NCBI GenBank assembly: GCA_963920765.1
Contig: OY987245.1
Coordinates: forward strand, 24,320,727-24,384,726
DNA: 64,000 nucleotides
Direction: 5' to 3'
From: Ulota crispa
Lineage: Eukaryota > Streptophyta > Bryopsida > Orthotrichales > Orthotrichaceae
Position 1 is the stretch's first letter. Each line of letters starts with the position of its first letter. Under the pieces are notes generated by a model. It made no database searches. It worked only from the letters and a program-made list of their open reading frames with translations, and had not been told where the DNA came from. The translations under genes were made by a program, and so were the position numbers. This document shows positions 22,489-32,811 of this stretch, piece after piece.

Positions 22489-23880
22489 TTAATGTACATT
22501 TGGACGTTGATTCGTTAGGTGCATCCCCAAGAGTTCCCGTTTCTGAGCGACTGCTGCGACGGTTTCCCAAATTTTAGGTATTGCCTCCGCTTCTTCATGA
22601 CCAAGTGCGGCATCATCGTCCCCTGCAATGTTTCCTATGGACTGGGGTCCCAGCCGCGGATTCCCTATAACACCAAGCAGATTGTCTACATCCTCTCTAG
22701 ATTGAGCAAGTAGAGTATTATGCAGTATAGCATAGCATATGATGACATCAGGAAGGAAAGAGACTTGGAGATCGGTTTTTTTAGAGAACTCCCTGAAAGT
22801 CTATTTTAAGCTTCCAAATGCATTTTTGACGACGCATAGTCCCTTGCAAAGCCTGCGGTTGATAAAAGTTTCCGCCAACAATAAGTGGATGTTGCCTCAG
22901 TGAGAGACTATTAGCCACAACATCAAAGGGTATCCGAGGTCACCCAACAGATATGGGGAAAATCCATGTGTCTCCATTTGATTGCTGTGTATGTTGTCAT
23001 GTGTGGCAAGATCAAACAGAGTAGACCTACATAACACCCTTGCATCATTTGTGGAGCCAGGCATCCCGAGATACAAGTCGAGGAACCTCTTCTCAGTATC
23101 TACCACTGCTTGACAATTCAAGGAATACCCCCTTAACTTGAAGTAAAAGTAGTCCATTGGGCCATGTTGAGGCTTTGCAATTGCAACATGTGTGCCATCA
23201 ATGGCCCCAACGACTGAAGGTAGCCCATAGAGGTTTGAAAATTTCTCTTCTGTCATACAAAGACGATCACCAGTGGGCCATGTAATTTGGTACCTCATGG
23301 TGTCGTTGATGACGTGTACAACGTCACAAAGCACAACGCACACAGTACTTGTCCCAATTGTGAACAGCTCTGAGCAAGCAGAGAAAGGGACTTTGTGACT
23401 GAGCTTGTACAACATGCACGCCACTCGAATGATTATATAGATGGCCGCCCTGTACTTGGTGTCTTTTCTATAGACTAGAGGAGCCACAATGTCAGAAAGT
23501 CAACGAACATCACTTTTCTTCATTCTGAAAAGTTCAACCCATCTCTGATCATCATACTCCTTCATTAGAAACTAGGAGAACCATGTTGTTGACTTGGGTT
23601 TAACCCAAAAACCAAGCTCCTCATTCACAACAAACGAAGAAGTGCATAAACGAAACGAGTGTAGGCAAGATTGCATGGATGAAAGGGGATCGGCAATGGA
23701 GTCTGCAACGGCTTCAAGTATAGCGTGTACAGTAGTTTTGTCTACATCTTGGTTTTCAAGAGCAGGAAGTAACGATACGAGCGTGTCTTCTTCACTTAAA
23801 ATTTGAATCAGCACCCACAACCCCAACATGATTGCCAAATGGGATTCGGAAGGGCCATCCATAGCGAATGAACCTGCCAT
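22489..23880 (-). pseudogene. Harbinger transposase (HARBI1/ALP1-type DDE) remnant
   Basis: A single minus-strand frame runs from ATG at 23,880 to TAA at 22,489, interrupted by four in-frame stops but no frameshift that I could find. Motifs in order: DDQRWVELFRM, VIVDxxY-like helix region, VVGAIDGTHVAI (first catalytic Asp), PGSTNDARVL (second Asp), LLGDLGYPLMLWL, then CVVKNAFGSLK where the family normally has VVENAFG. The third catalytic acid thus appears to be Lys. The C-terminus has FLPDVIICYAILHNTLL. Stops are at about 23,572, 23,510, 22,897 and 22,810. It is clearly inactive. Confidence 0.85.
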
Positions 23881-24857
23881 AACCCACCAAACATTAGTGC
23901 TTCAACATACCCTAAACCCTCCCATATCGTCCACCAAAAATGCCAGAGAAGACAAAAACCAAAAGAAAAGAATCAAAAGGAAATCTAATTTCTGTCGATG
24001 CATTTATAGAAATTTATAGCAATTTGTGAGGTTTCGTTGAAAATGCAAGCAAGTCAGTTCATAATGAAGAAGACCATGCAAAGACCCCTTCCAAAACACT
24101 TTCTGGAAACTGACCGTGAACAAAACAAAAACTCAAACAATCTATCTAGAATTCTAGAAACGAAATCACCATCGCTAAAAGAATATGTACCTTAAGAACG
24201 TCAAAGCCCTCCTAATGCAGCTACCGGGCAACAAAGGAGACTGAACCAATTCTGACAGGGCACCAAGTATCAAAGCGCAAGCTATCACTCCCAGAACCGC
24301 GACTCCAAAACGGCGTGACCACCAGAATTTTGTATCAACAGTATTTCATTGCAATTCACACTCAATACGCAACAACAACAACAACAATCGTGAAACAGAA
24401 ACAAACCACCGCTCCTCCAAAATCCTAATGAACAGGCAAAAATTGAGAACGAGATTATGAGGAAGAGGCGCACGCAAGGCAACAGGCCATGAAGCTGCAA
24501 GAGAGAATATTAAAGAAGACAACTCACAAAGAAGACAGAGTAGACAAGTGAAGAGCAAGTGAAAGCAACGCCGGATTGTTAGTTTTACAAAGGAACAAGA
24601 AGAGGTTTAGAAAACAACAACAGGAGGTGTGAACCCCTATCAATTTAATGAGTGCCCCTTGCCAGCTGGCACTAAAAAACGAACAAGGTAATTTGTAAAG
24701 TTCCCAGGTGAGAACATCCCTTCCATAACAACCCCTTCTATTTTTAATTGTTTTTGACCTGGTGGGGCCACGTTTGCAAAACCACTTTAATGGGACAGTG
24801 AAATTTTTTAAGCTATAAAATCGCTTCTTTGTAGAGTTGGGTGGGAATGGGGCATAA

Positions 24858-26019
24858 GGGTATGTTCACAGTTGGTGTTAGGATGGGTACTAGCAAAATG
24901 AATGTAGTTTAATGGTGTGTTCAAATGCATCTATTTTTCTTTGACTACTGCCACTCTTAATCCTTGAACATTTAGGCCAAAACATGCGGACTCTTGCCTT
25001 CTTGGGAGTCTGTCCCAAAAAAATGATGTTGCTTACTCAAAAACAAAATCCTGTCAACTTCACTGCTAAAAAACAGAGATAGGTAAGGTCTATGCCAAAT
25101 AGAAGAAAAATCAAAATGATCCATAGTATGGATTGAAACTTTATAGCAGTCAATGCCGCATTGAACAAAGGGGTCTAAGCATTTTTTGGGGAGGGATTGC
25201 ACTTCAATTAGCTGCCATAGGCAGAGAAGAGAAAAAAATGAGTTGAAATTACAGTAGGGCATGGGGTCCGCAGGCTTGTGTGGCCCTGCCAATTTGCAAG
25301 ACTTCTTGACACATCATTCAAATTCTCTGGAGCATTCAGTTTGGGATGCTCACAACAAACAAACAGGAGACCGGGAGGACTATGGGAACGACCCAACACG
25401 TCCCCGGAGTCCCATGTGAACCCAGACGTACTCTCATAGCACAACCTGACACCTCAGACTTCTCTTGCGCAGCAACGATCTACCACCGGCTACTTCTACT
25501 GGTTCTCATGGTCCCCTTCCACTTAGTGAATTCCTTGAAAAGTAAATTTCACTATTCCCTACTCCACATTGGTCCCCACTCGCGTGGTACAATAATCTAG
25601 ACCCCCAAAACCAATTTGGTGTTTGAGTACTCCATATCCTAACCCCCATGTCTCATTTTTTTGAAAGTACCAACCGGATCTAGACTTATTTTGGCAATAA
25701 TTCAATTCTAGGCGCCCCATTTTTCGCCTGTGGGGCGCTCAAGGGTTAACTCTTGATTGAGTGTCCAAAGGTGGAAAGGACAAGAGCCTAACTTGCGTGC
25801 AATCAAAGAGCTCATGTGGATTGAAAAATACGATTCATAGGATCAGACCATACAAATTGTTAGCGGAAAGCATCTCCATCATGCTGGGCTTGATTAGAGG
25901 TGGTTTCATTGAACGTGCAATGAGATTATATTGATCAAAATTGAGTTGACCTAGCTTTTTGAGAGACAGGATGCTATCTCTTGAGCGCTCTAGGATTAAC
26001 ACCAAGTGTGAACATACCC
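24858..26019. mobile_element. Tourist-like MITE (family H) split by a TTAA-flanked insertion
   Basis: The ends are GGGTATGTTCACAGTTGGTG at left and CACCAAGTGTGAACATACCC at right, flanked by TAA direct repeats (24,855-24,857 and 26,020-26,022), the TWA signature of PIF/Harbinger. The first 99 bp and last 20 bp together match the 119-bp copy at 31,558-31,676. Everything between is an insertion bounded by TTAA. Confidence 0.85.
24957..25999. mobile_element. TTAA-flanked insertion inside the Tourist MITE (one or two elements)
   Basis: Starts TTAATCCTTGAACATTT and ends GCGCTCTAGGATTAA, with another TTAA junction at 25,746-25,749 (CGCTCAAGGGTTAACTCTTG). It may be one element of 1,043 bp or two back-to-back elements (24,957-25,749 and 25,746-25,999). 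Removing it leaves CTCTTAACACC, matching CTCCTAACACC in the intact relative at 31,558-31,676. Open frames inside are short and resemble nothing I know. Confidence 0.75.
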
Positions 26020-26157
26020 TAATTTTGTATGAAAAAATAGAGTATAATTTTTAAATATTCTATAAGTATCCAAAATCAAGACTATACTAGGACTGAGCAT
26101 TTCACGAGTATGTTTGTTTCCCTTTCTAATAAATAAGATATTTTTGAAATATTGGTT

Positions 26158-26390
26158 CCTAACCCCTGAAGGTCTCTTGGGCTCTAGAGCTACGGTACCA
26201 AATACGGTCACAATCAATATTTAGAAGTTTGAATCTGCTTGAAATTAAATGTTACAACCATACATATTGAAGGGTTATATGATGGCGGGTGCATAAAAAA
26301 ATTTGGAAAGCCCTTAGAGCAACTCAAATGCAATTGTACATATGGCCATACATACGGCCGCAAAGGGCTTTCATGACATTTAGGGGTTAA
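26158..26390. mobile_element. TTAA-type MITE, family T2, second copy
   Basis: Begins (T)TAACCCCTGAAGGTCTC (first base changed) and ends TTTAGGGGTTAA at 26,390. The interior matches 3,628-3,846, including TTGGGCTCTAGAG, CATACATATTGAAGG and TACATATGGCC. Confidence 0.7.
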
Positions 26391-28340
26391 TTGTGTAGCC
26401 ACATTTTTTTGTGGTCTTGCCTTTTCATTTGCAAACTACGAAGTAGTAGAAAGACCATTTCATTTCAAACAAGTAGACATCTTCAAACAAGCTTTATCCA
26501 AGAAGTTTTATCTTTATAGTGGAGTTTTGTTACTTTTCTTGACTAAGAGAATTTCCTCTTGGTACTATGAAAGAAGATTTTTTCAATGTTCTTTTTTTTT
26601 TTTTGATACGCGTGCTCCACTCAAGATATGGTACCTTGGATTTGCAAAAGAGAAAATTTTGTGGAGTGTAACAAGAAGAATTATATAAGTTGGCAAACTT
26701 TAGGCAATGGTCAAGATTGAACCAGCTCTTGCTCCCAAGCCACTTGAGTAGACAAAAAGCAAAAGGTCAACCATTGATATGGGTGGCTCTTGATGTCAAC
26801 AACACAAGGGCTTCTCAAAGTTGAAGTTTGCAATCACCTCATATGTATTTGATGACCCATTTGATGAAGTCCTAAAGTAATCATTGAACCTACAATTATG
26901 CTTTGTGAGAGTAGAGATGCATTAAGGTCCTATTCATCACATGCAGTTTTTGCTAATACAAAGCCTCTTTTCTTTTGAGCTAGTGTTAATAATCTTTGTA
27001 CTCAAACAATTTTTGAAGAATAAACTTCTTCTTTTTATCCTTCAATATGTCATAAAAAAAATTTTATTGTCATCTTACACACTATATTTTCAATAGTGTA
27101 TGATAGGTTTAAGACAAGTATGAATTACAAAGATCAATTTGTTGCACAAACTCAAGATGTATATACATTGTTGAGTTTAAACTATGATTTTGTGTGTACA
27201 ATCTTTAGTGAACCACTAACATATATTTGTTTAAGAAACTTTACAAAATTTTATACATTTATATAAAACAATGTGTTTATGCCACATTTAAAAAATATAA
27301 ATTATTCATATAATTATGGACTTTCCCTATCTTTGAACATTGAAAATTTCTCAATGTTTTGCGTTTGGTTTTTCCAAAATTTTGTGTTTTTTTTTTTTTT
27401 GAATAAATCTTCAAATATTTTATAAGTCTCCTTGACAATTTAAAAACTAAAGCAATTTCTAAACTATTATTCATGGACTTTGGATAGTTCACATTTAATT
27501 AAATGTAGTATATTGATTGTGTAATACTACTAGTCTCATAAATCAACAAAAGTGCATAAATGATTTTTGTACAAATCTTGATGTACATTGTTTCCTTGCC
27601 TTATGATCTAACAATTCTTTTTTAAAAGTCACAAAAAACTTGCTTTATAGTAAAGGTCAAGAACATAGGATAAATAGTTGTACTTGCTTCTTTTCTTATT
27701 TGCTAAAGTTGATTTTGTTTTTGGTTGAGACCATTTCAAACATTGTCATAGTTATATGATTTCTGTCAATATAGCTTCTTTCTTTTAAAACTAAAGCAAA
27801 TAACTTAGATGAATAATATGTGTCTCATAAAATGGAAACAAATTCACTGCATCAAAATGAGATGAAGTTGACAATATCATGTCCTTTGGAACAATGTTTA
27901 GCCTTTCATTAAAATGAACTAAACTTGTTATGTATGTTTTATGATGTACAAGTATGCCTTGCACGCCCTTTGATGCCTTCGCTATGATAAATTGTAGTCA
28001 ATACACACTAACTCAAAAAGGTTTGATTTAAATTATCATAGAACTATCTCTTCTTCTACTCTCTATCAAAAATATTTCCAAATTGCAAAATTGGCTTGAT
28101 TTTTCCATAGATGTCCTCTCTTCCTTAGAAGCTCTTTCCTTTAGATGGTCCATTCATGAGCCTCCTACCTTAGTGCATTTTTATTTACTACCATAACTAG
28201 ACATTTTCTAAAAACTAGGTCACTTTATATTTGAAAATTTCAAATTTCAACAAGTCAATTTTGCCATTTAATTGCCCAAGTGCCCAACCTTAGTTCTGAA
28301 TCCTCCCAACACGTGCACTTTCATCTCTACTTCTTCTACA
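26391..28340. other. AT-rich stretch without recognisable gene
   Basis: About 2 kb, strongly AT-rich, with poly(A/T) runs and no frame longer than about 70 codons. It is likely old repeat debris. A right end of the AGGTAGG family B (GAGCCTCCTACCT before TA) lies at about 28,150-28,170 without a matching left end. Confidence 0.4.
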
Positions 28341-29045
28341 CTGAATATTGCATTTAGGTTGCCTACACAATTAGGTTGCCTTACCCTAATAAGTTATCTC
28401 ATGACTCATCACTCGGCCATTTGGAGGCACATGTAACTCTCTAAATACTTGCATTTCACATTGTTTATAACTTGGACGTTGTTAATTTTTTAAATTTTTA
28501 ACCTAACTTAGTTGCTATTGTCAAGTCCTTTAAAAAATGTTTGTTGCAATAATTTTTGGGAGCGACTAGGTGGACACCCCCCAATTGCTACGTAGACATC
28601 CCCCATAGCCAAAACTATTAAATTTGAGATTATTATTACATTAAAATATGAGGTAAAATCAAAGAATTCTTTAGCGTACATTTGCATTTACTGGTGCTAC
28701 GAACATACAACAAATATGCCTAATTTGTGACACAGTCAAGAGTCAAACCAATAAATGCAGGGAGCAACTGGTTAGACTCCTAACCATGTCACAAATGAGA
28801 CATATTTGTTGTGTATTTGCAATGATTGTAAATGTATGCTACAATATTTCTTTGATTTTATTTCATATTTCTATGCAATAATAATCTCAAATTTAATAAA
28901 GTTGACTATAGGGGGTGTCCCCGTAGCAATTGGGGGGTGTTCACCTAGTTACTCCCTAATCTTTTACTAAGATTACTGTAGCAGCACCAAGTATTTATAT
29001 TGTGTAGAATGTCAAGAAAATAGTATGGGGCAACCTAAACGCAAT
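28340..29045. repeat. Dispersed repeat, copy 1 (interrupted by a MITE)
   Basis: Flanks of the foldback at 28,558-28,956 align with 56,290-56,580. Shared blocks include TTGCCTTACCCTA, a TTGGAGG..CATG.AACT stretch, CACAT..TTTATA(A/G)CTTGGA and ATGTCAAGAAA. The 56-kb copy lacks the foldback. Confidence 0.6.
28558..28956. mobile_element. Foldback MITE, GGGAG family (399 bp)
   Basis: The ends GGGAGCGACTAGGTGGACAC and GGTGTTCACCTAGTTACTCCC are long inverted repeats that continue as CCCCCCAATTGCTACG and inverse, and arm matching extends further in. The empty site is visible in the related repeat at about 56,480-56,500. The element at 36,266-36,648 has similar ends. Confidence 0.75.
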
Positions 29046-30029
29046 TTTCAGTGTACAGAAATGCTTATTCGGAAGAATTCTGACAGCCCCGTGTCGCCGG
29101 CATTATGCATCGGTCCCTCACCCACAACTTGCTTCTACATAACGCAACCACGTGGCAAACCGGCAGTGGTAGAAGTCGGTGGTCAACACGGCGTCCACTC
29201 CGGTCAATGCCTCTCTTTCTCTTTGCAATTTGGAAAGAACTCTCCCAAATTATCTCTTGGGATTCTGATGCCAGCACCACGTAAGCCAGAGCAATCGTTT
29301 TGGAACAGATAAAGATAAAGGAGTGAATTATATTTTTGGAGTATTGGGGAACAATCAGTTTACCTGCATGGTTCTACTACAGACGATTTTCCCACCATTC
29401 AAGTACAGTACTGCAGTTTGGAGAGGACAACTTGTAAACACTACGAATTGCCAATTGGTTTGGAACAGACTTGAAAAATGAGTATAAATATTTGAGTTGA
29501 ATTATTCTTAAATCAACAAATAAGTACCACCAGTTACCTTTTACAAAACTCCGTTTTGAAAGGTCAGTTTGTCTTGGTGTGACTGTGACCTGGCCTTGAC
29601 TTGGTTTGCCAAAACAGAACTGTTTCCTGTCAGGTGAAGGACTCAGTCTTGTGAAACCTTGGACAGTGATCCCAGATGTGATTTTCATATTCAACTCATG
29701 TGACTAAAAACATTATTATATGTGCTACTGACTTGCATGTAACCCAGGCTTTCAAAATGAAAAACTTCTTGTAGCTATAAAACTTTGAAAATTTATAAAG
29801 AAAACATTCAACTTGGACATGCTGCATCTTTTCTTTACATCAGCCTGCTTTTTGACGATTCAGAGAGCATAGATCTTGGAAAATGTATAAATTCAAGTTA
29901 TACAGACTTACTGAAATCCGGAAAAACATCACCGTGTGAAGAGGTTGTGGAGAACAAATACAAACTGGAGGGCTGTATACCACTGTAAGTGACACTAAAC
30001 AACCCCATCGTCATCCAAATATGACCATA
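29046..30029. other. Unassigned moderately GC-rich stretch
   Basis: A GC-richer block at about 29,040-29,330 contains open frames on both strands. A 105-codon minus-strand frame covers 29,377-29,694. None matches a family I recognise and no consistent exon chain emerged. It may be a decayed gene fragment. Confidence 0.3.
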
Positions 30030-30355
30030 AGGTAAGAGGCTCGTAAACCGACCATCTAAGAACTGAAACTGAATTTTGGGGAGGTGGAACTTCTAAATAT
30101 GTTTTTCAGTAAAATTTCCTTGAAAGACAAGAAGAATTGGCATCTAATTCAAGTTATTTTGTATTTTTCAGAGTAATGTGGAATTAGTTATGAAATTTTG
30201 AAGTGGAAAAGTCATAAGGCTCTAAAATGGTACACCTCCTCAAATGTACATTCACTGCACATTATGAAAAGGTTATGAATAAGCCATGTACTGACGGAGA
30301 TCATTTGGGGAGGTGAGCAGAATTAGTGCCCTAACGCAATTTGAGCCTCTTACCT
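30030..30355. mobile_element. TA-flanked MITE, AGGTAGG family B (326 bp)
   Basis: Begins AGGTAAGAGGCTCGTAAAC and ends GAGCCTCTTACCT, flanked by TA on both sides. The interior is homologous, in inverted orientation, to 44,408-44,724 (shared ACCGACCATCTAA, TTTGGGGAGG, GAATTAGTTATGAAATTTTG). It shares only the outer 8 bp and the TA target with family A. Confidence 0.8.
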
Positions 30356-30923
30356 TAATCATGTCACCGCCACTTGCAAATAAGCAAACTGAAAAAAAAT
30401 GCTTAACAAAAGAGCTGAGTATAAGTTGAGTCCCCAATTAATACTTTCAGTACCTTCCACGTTGGTTTGGTCAAATTGTGCACACACCAACGAAAACGGC
30501 TCCTCTGCAGCCTAATGAATAACAGCCCAAGCAACAAACCAACGCATGAAACTTAGCTACATTCGTGCACTTCATGTGGGCAAGGAAGCAGAACCTTTGC
30601 AAACATCTTAATTTACCAACATTAACAGCTAATTAATCTTCTTCTGCAAAGTCCTCAAGGAACCATAACATTAAAATGATGCAGGTCTCCAAAAACTAAG
30701 CTTCTACTTCGGGAATACACAGAGATCAATCTATCAAAACTGGTAAAGGGCATATACATATGATACAGGTGGCTTAACAGTGGGCTGTGAAAATATTACT
30801 TTTGGCGATTACACAGACGTTATTTGGATTCTAGCTCTCTCAAGGCTTTTCTTAGGAGGAACAGGTTAAATTTATTTTTTGTGTTCCTGCCCTTCGGTGA
30901 AAGCGAAACCTGAATGATCCAGT

Positions 30924-32811
30924 TTAATAGTGGATGGCTTGGGTTCCGTCGGCATCCGGATTGCAAGAGTCTTGCACCCAAAACTTGTGCAACATCTTGA
31001 GCAGCTGCGACGCCTTCCGCTTCGCCCGCGCCGTGCAGTCGCTCTGGATGAGCAGCAACAGCTTCGTGGGCGCGCATTGCGCCACCGCAGCCTCGCACAT
31101 GGCCGTGGAGTCGCTGCACATGGCGCTCAGCGTGCCTGCTGCGTACTCCGTTCCGCGGTCCGACACTTTGAGGATGAGCTCCACCAGCACTGGCACCGCC
31201 AATGCGTGCTCGATCATGGCCGCTTTGCCTTCCTCCGTGGTGCCTAAAAGCTCCAGCGTCGCCAGCGCTTTCTCCGCCGAGGCCGAACGCGCCCTGGGCA
31301 GCATCTCCAGCAGCGACGCCACCGCTCCCACCTCCACAGCCCTGCACCACACACGCAGATGCTTAGATCCTCATGTAACATACAACATTGTTTCAGATGC
31401 ATCCCGACGACAACATTCTAATACCATAGTGACATTCTAGAATTAGCTAAAACCCAGTTGATGTGAGCAATCACCACAAGAAAAACATGTCCTAAACAAC
31501 TAATTTACAACAACTACACATGTCCTACACAACTATACAATGACTCAATTACAGTTGGGGTATGTTCACACTTGGTGTTAGGGGTATTAGCAATATGAAT
31601 AGAGTATGAAGGTGTGTCCAAATGTATCTAATTTTCCTCCGCTAATACCCTCCTAACACCAGGTGTAAACATACCCTTGTTTAGGACACGCTTTTCTTAT
31701 AGTAAATTGGTTGGAAAGCATGTCGAATGTTTGGTCAGCTATGGAAGAGCGCAAAAATGGGCAATTGAATTGGCAAATATGACCTCTACATTACGATCTG
31801 AGATTAGAATTTCGTGCTCGCTCATTAAGAGATTATGGACTTGTGACGAATTCAAGAGGAGATTTAGAGAGGATGGGTTAGGGAGATTGAAGAGGATTGA
31901 GTGTGTGAGGATACGTACAGGTAGCGGTTCTCGCGGTGTAAGCAGAGGGCAAGTAACGTCCTCGTCGCTAGTTTCACAAGCTTGAGGTGCTTCTCGTCGC
32001 ACAGCATCGAATTAAGCGCGTCCATCACGCCCGTTGCGCTATCCCCCATCGTCCCCTTGAAGCTCTCCTCCAGCGACAGCTTCTCAAGCAGCAAGAACGC
32101 GCTTTCTCGCGCATCTTTTCTTCCTTTGCGCACATACCACATCACCACCGACAGAAACGCCGGGGTGGCCATCTCCCGCACCGCAGCCTCGTCGAATTCC
32201 GATAACGCAGCGAGCGCGGACAAGCTGTCCTCCAGGACGTGAGGCACGTGCCGTTCGTCAACCGAGTCGCGGGCACCCGAGCTGTCCGTCACCGCGAGAT
32301 CACTGGACAGTAACAGCGTGATCAACGAGGACGCCACCCCGGAGGAGCAGATCAGCTCTCTCGAGCCGTGGTTGCTACTCAGCTTGTTGTTCAAGCTGCT
32401 GATCGTCATCTTCGTCACATTACCAGCATTGATTTCGGCCAAAAGCTCCTCCAAGTCAGTGGACGCGTCCGACGCGACGGACGACCTAGCGTCCGTATTG
32501 GCAAAGCTGGAGCTTGCGTCGCCACCGTCACTAGCGGAGGTGGACGGGGAGTCCGGCACGGGGCAGGGCAACGGAATGTCGTCGATCTCCGACGTCGCCA
32601 TGTCGCAATGGCGAACCGTATTAGCATGGCTTAGCAGAAGCTCACTTGGGTTCATCATCTGCTGCTGATCGACGAACTCCGGAACACCCCCTGGCGGCGT
32701 GCGCGGGCTCAACACCGAGCTCGCACAATTCCCGAATATGCCGCAGATGAAGAGCTGCCCTCGCGCTTGCTGCAGCCTCGCATTTTGCTTCTGGTTGCGC
32801 ATCCCGACCAT
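30924..32811 (-). CDS. ARM-repeat protein related to plant U-box (PUB) proteins but lacking the U-box, 436 residues
   Basis: Two exons on the minus strand, 32811-31919 and 31341-30924, join in frame (1,311 bp with stop). The N-terminus MVGMRNQKQNARLQQARGQL is followed by a Ser/Asp-rich low-complexity region. Armadillo-type helical repeats fill residues about 120-420: DLEELLAEINAGN, VLEDSLSALAALSEFDEAA, SAFLLLEKLSLEE, AEKALATLELLGTTEEGKAA, YAAGTLSAMCSDS and KRKASQLLKMLHKFW. The tail motif resembles PUB E3 ligases of the ARM class, but no U-box precedes the repeats. An in-frame TAA lies eight codons upstream of the ATG, so the U-box is not simply missed in this exon. Function could be scaffold or competitor of PUB ligases (inference). 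The intron carries two nested MITEs. Confidence 0.85.
31472..31704. mobile_element. CACTA-derived MITE in the ARM-gene intron, host of a nested MITE
   Basis: Left end CACCACAAGAAAAACATG and right end ACGCTTTTCTTATAGTA are imperfect inverted repeats of the CACTACAAGAAA type. Flanks are AAT on both sides (31,469-31,471 and 31,705-31,707). Internal GTCCTAAACAACTAATTTAC matches the CACTA MITE at 2,843-2,984. Confidence 0.75.
31558..31676. mobile_element. Tourist-like MITE (family H), 119 bp, nested in the CACTA MITE
   Basis: Ends GGGTATGTTCACACTTGGTG and CACCAGGTGTAAACATACCC form 25-bp inverted repeats. The flank is TTG on both sides (31,555-31,557 and 31,677-31,679), a 3-bp duplication. This is the uninterrupted relative of the element at 24,858-26,019. 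Confidence 0.88.

Larger units (their letters stand above)
20000..23900. mobile_element. Degenerate PIF/Harbinger DNA transposon with two converging ORFs
   Basis: The plus strand carries a Myb/SANT-like (trihelix) ORF at about 20,440-21,432 and the minus strand a HARBI1-type transposase at 22,489-23,880, tail to tail. This two-gene layout is typical of plant PIF/Harbinger elements. Both ORFs are broken, so the copy is inactive. The given borders are those of the coding core. Terminal inverted repeats and a TWA duplication were not located. Confidence 0.8.

Noticed and set aside
18480-24860. Terminal inverted repeats for the Harbinger element
   Set aside because: Several candidate ends were compared by eye and none paired; only the coding core is reported.
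29025-29694. Possible small gene with frames on both strands
   Set aside because: No domain, no consistent splice chain, and neighbouring DNA is repeat; kept only as an unassigned stretch.
30820-31350. A 176-codon frame and a 105-codon frame over the ARM exon 2
   Set aside because: They are shadows of the real ARM exon in other frames, caused by its high GC content.
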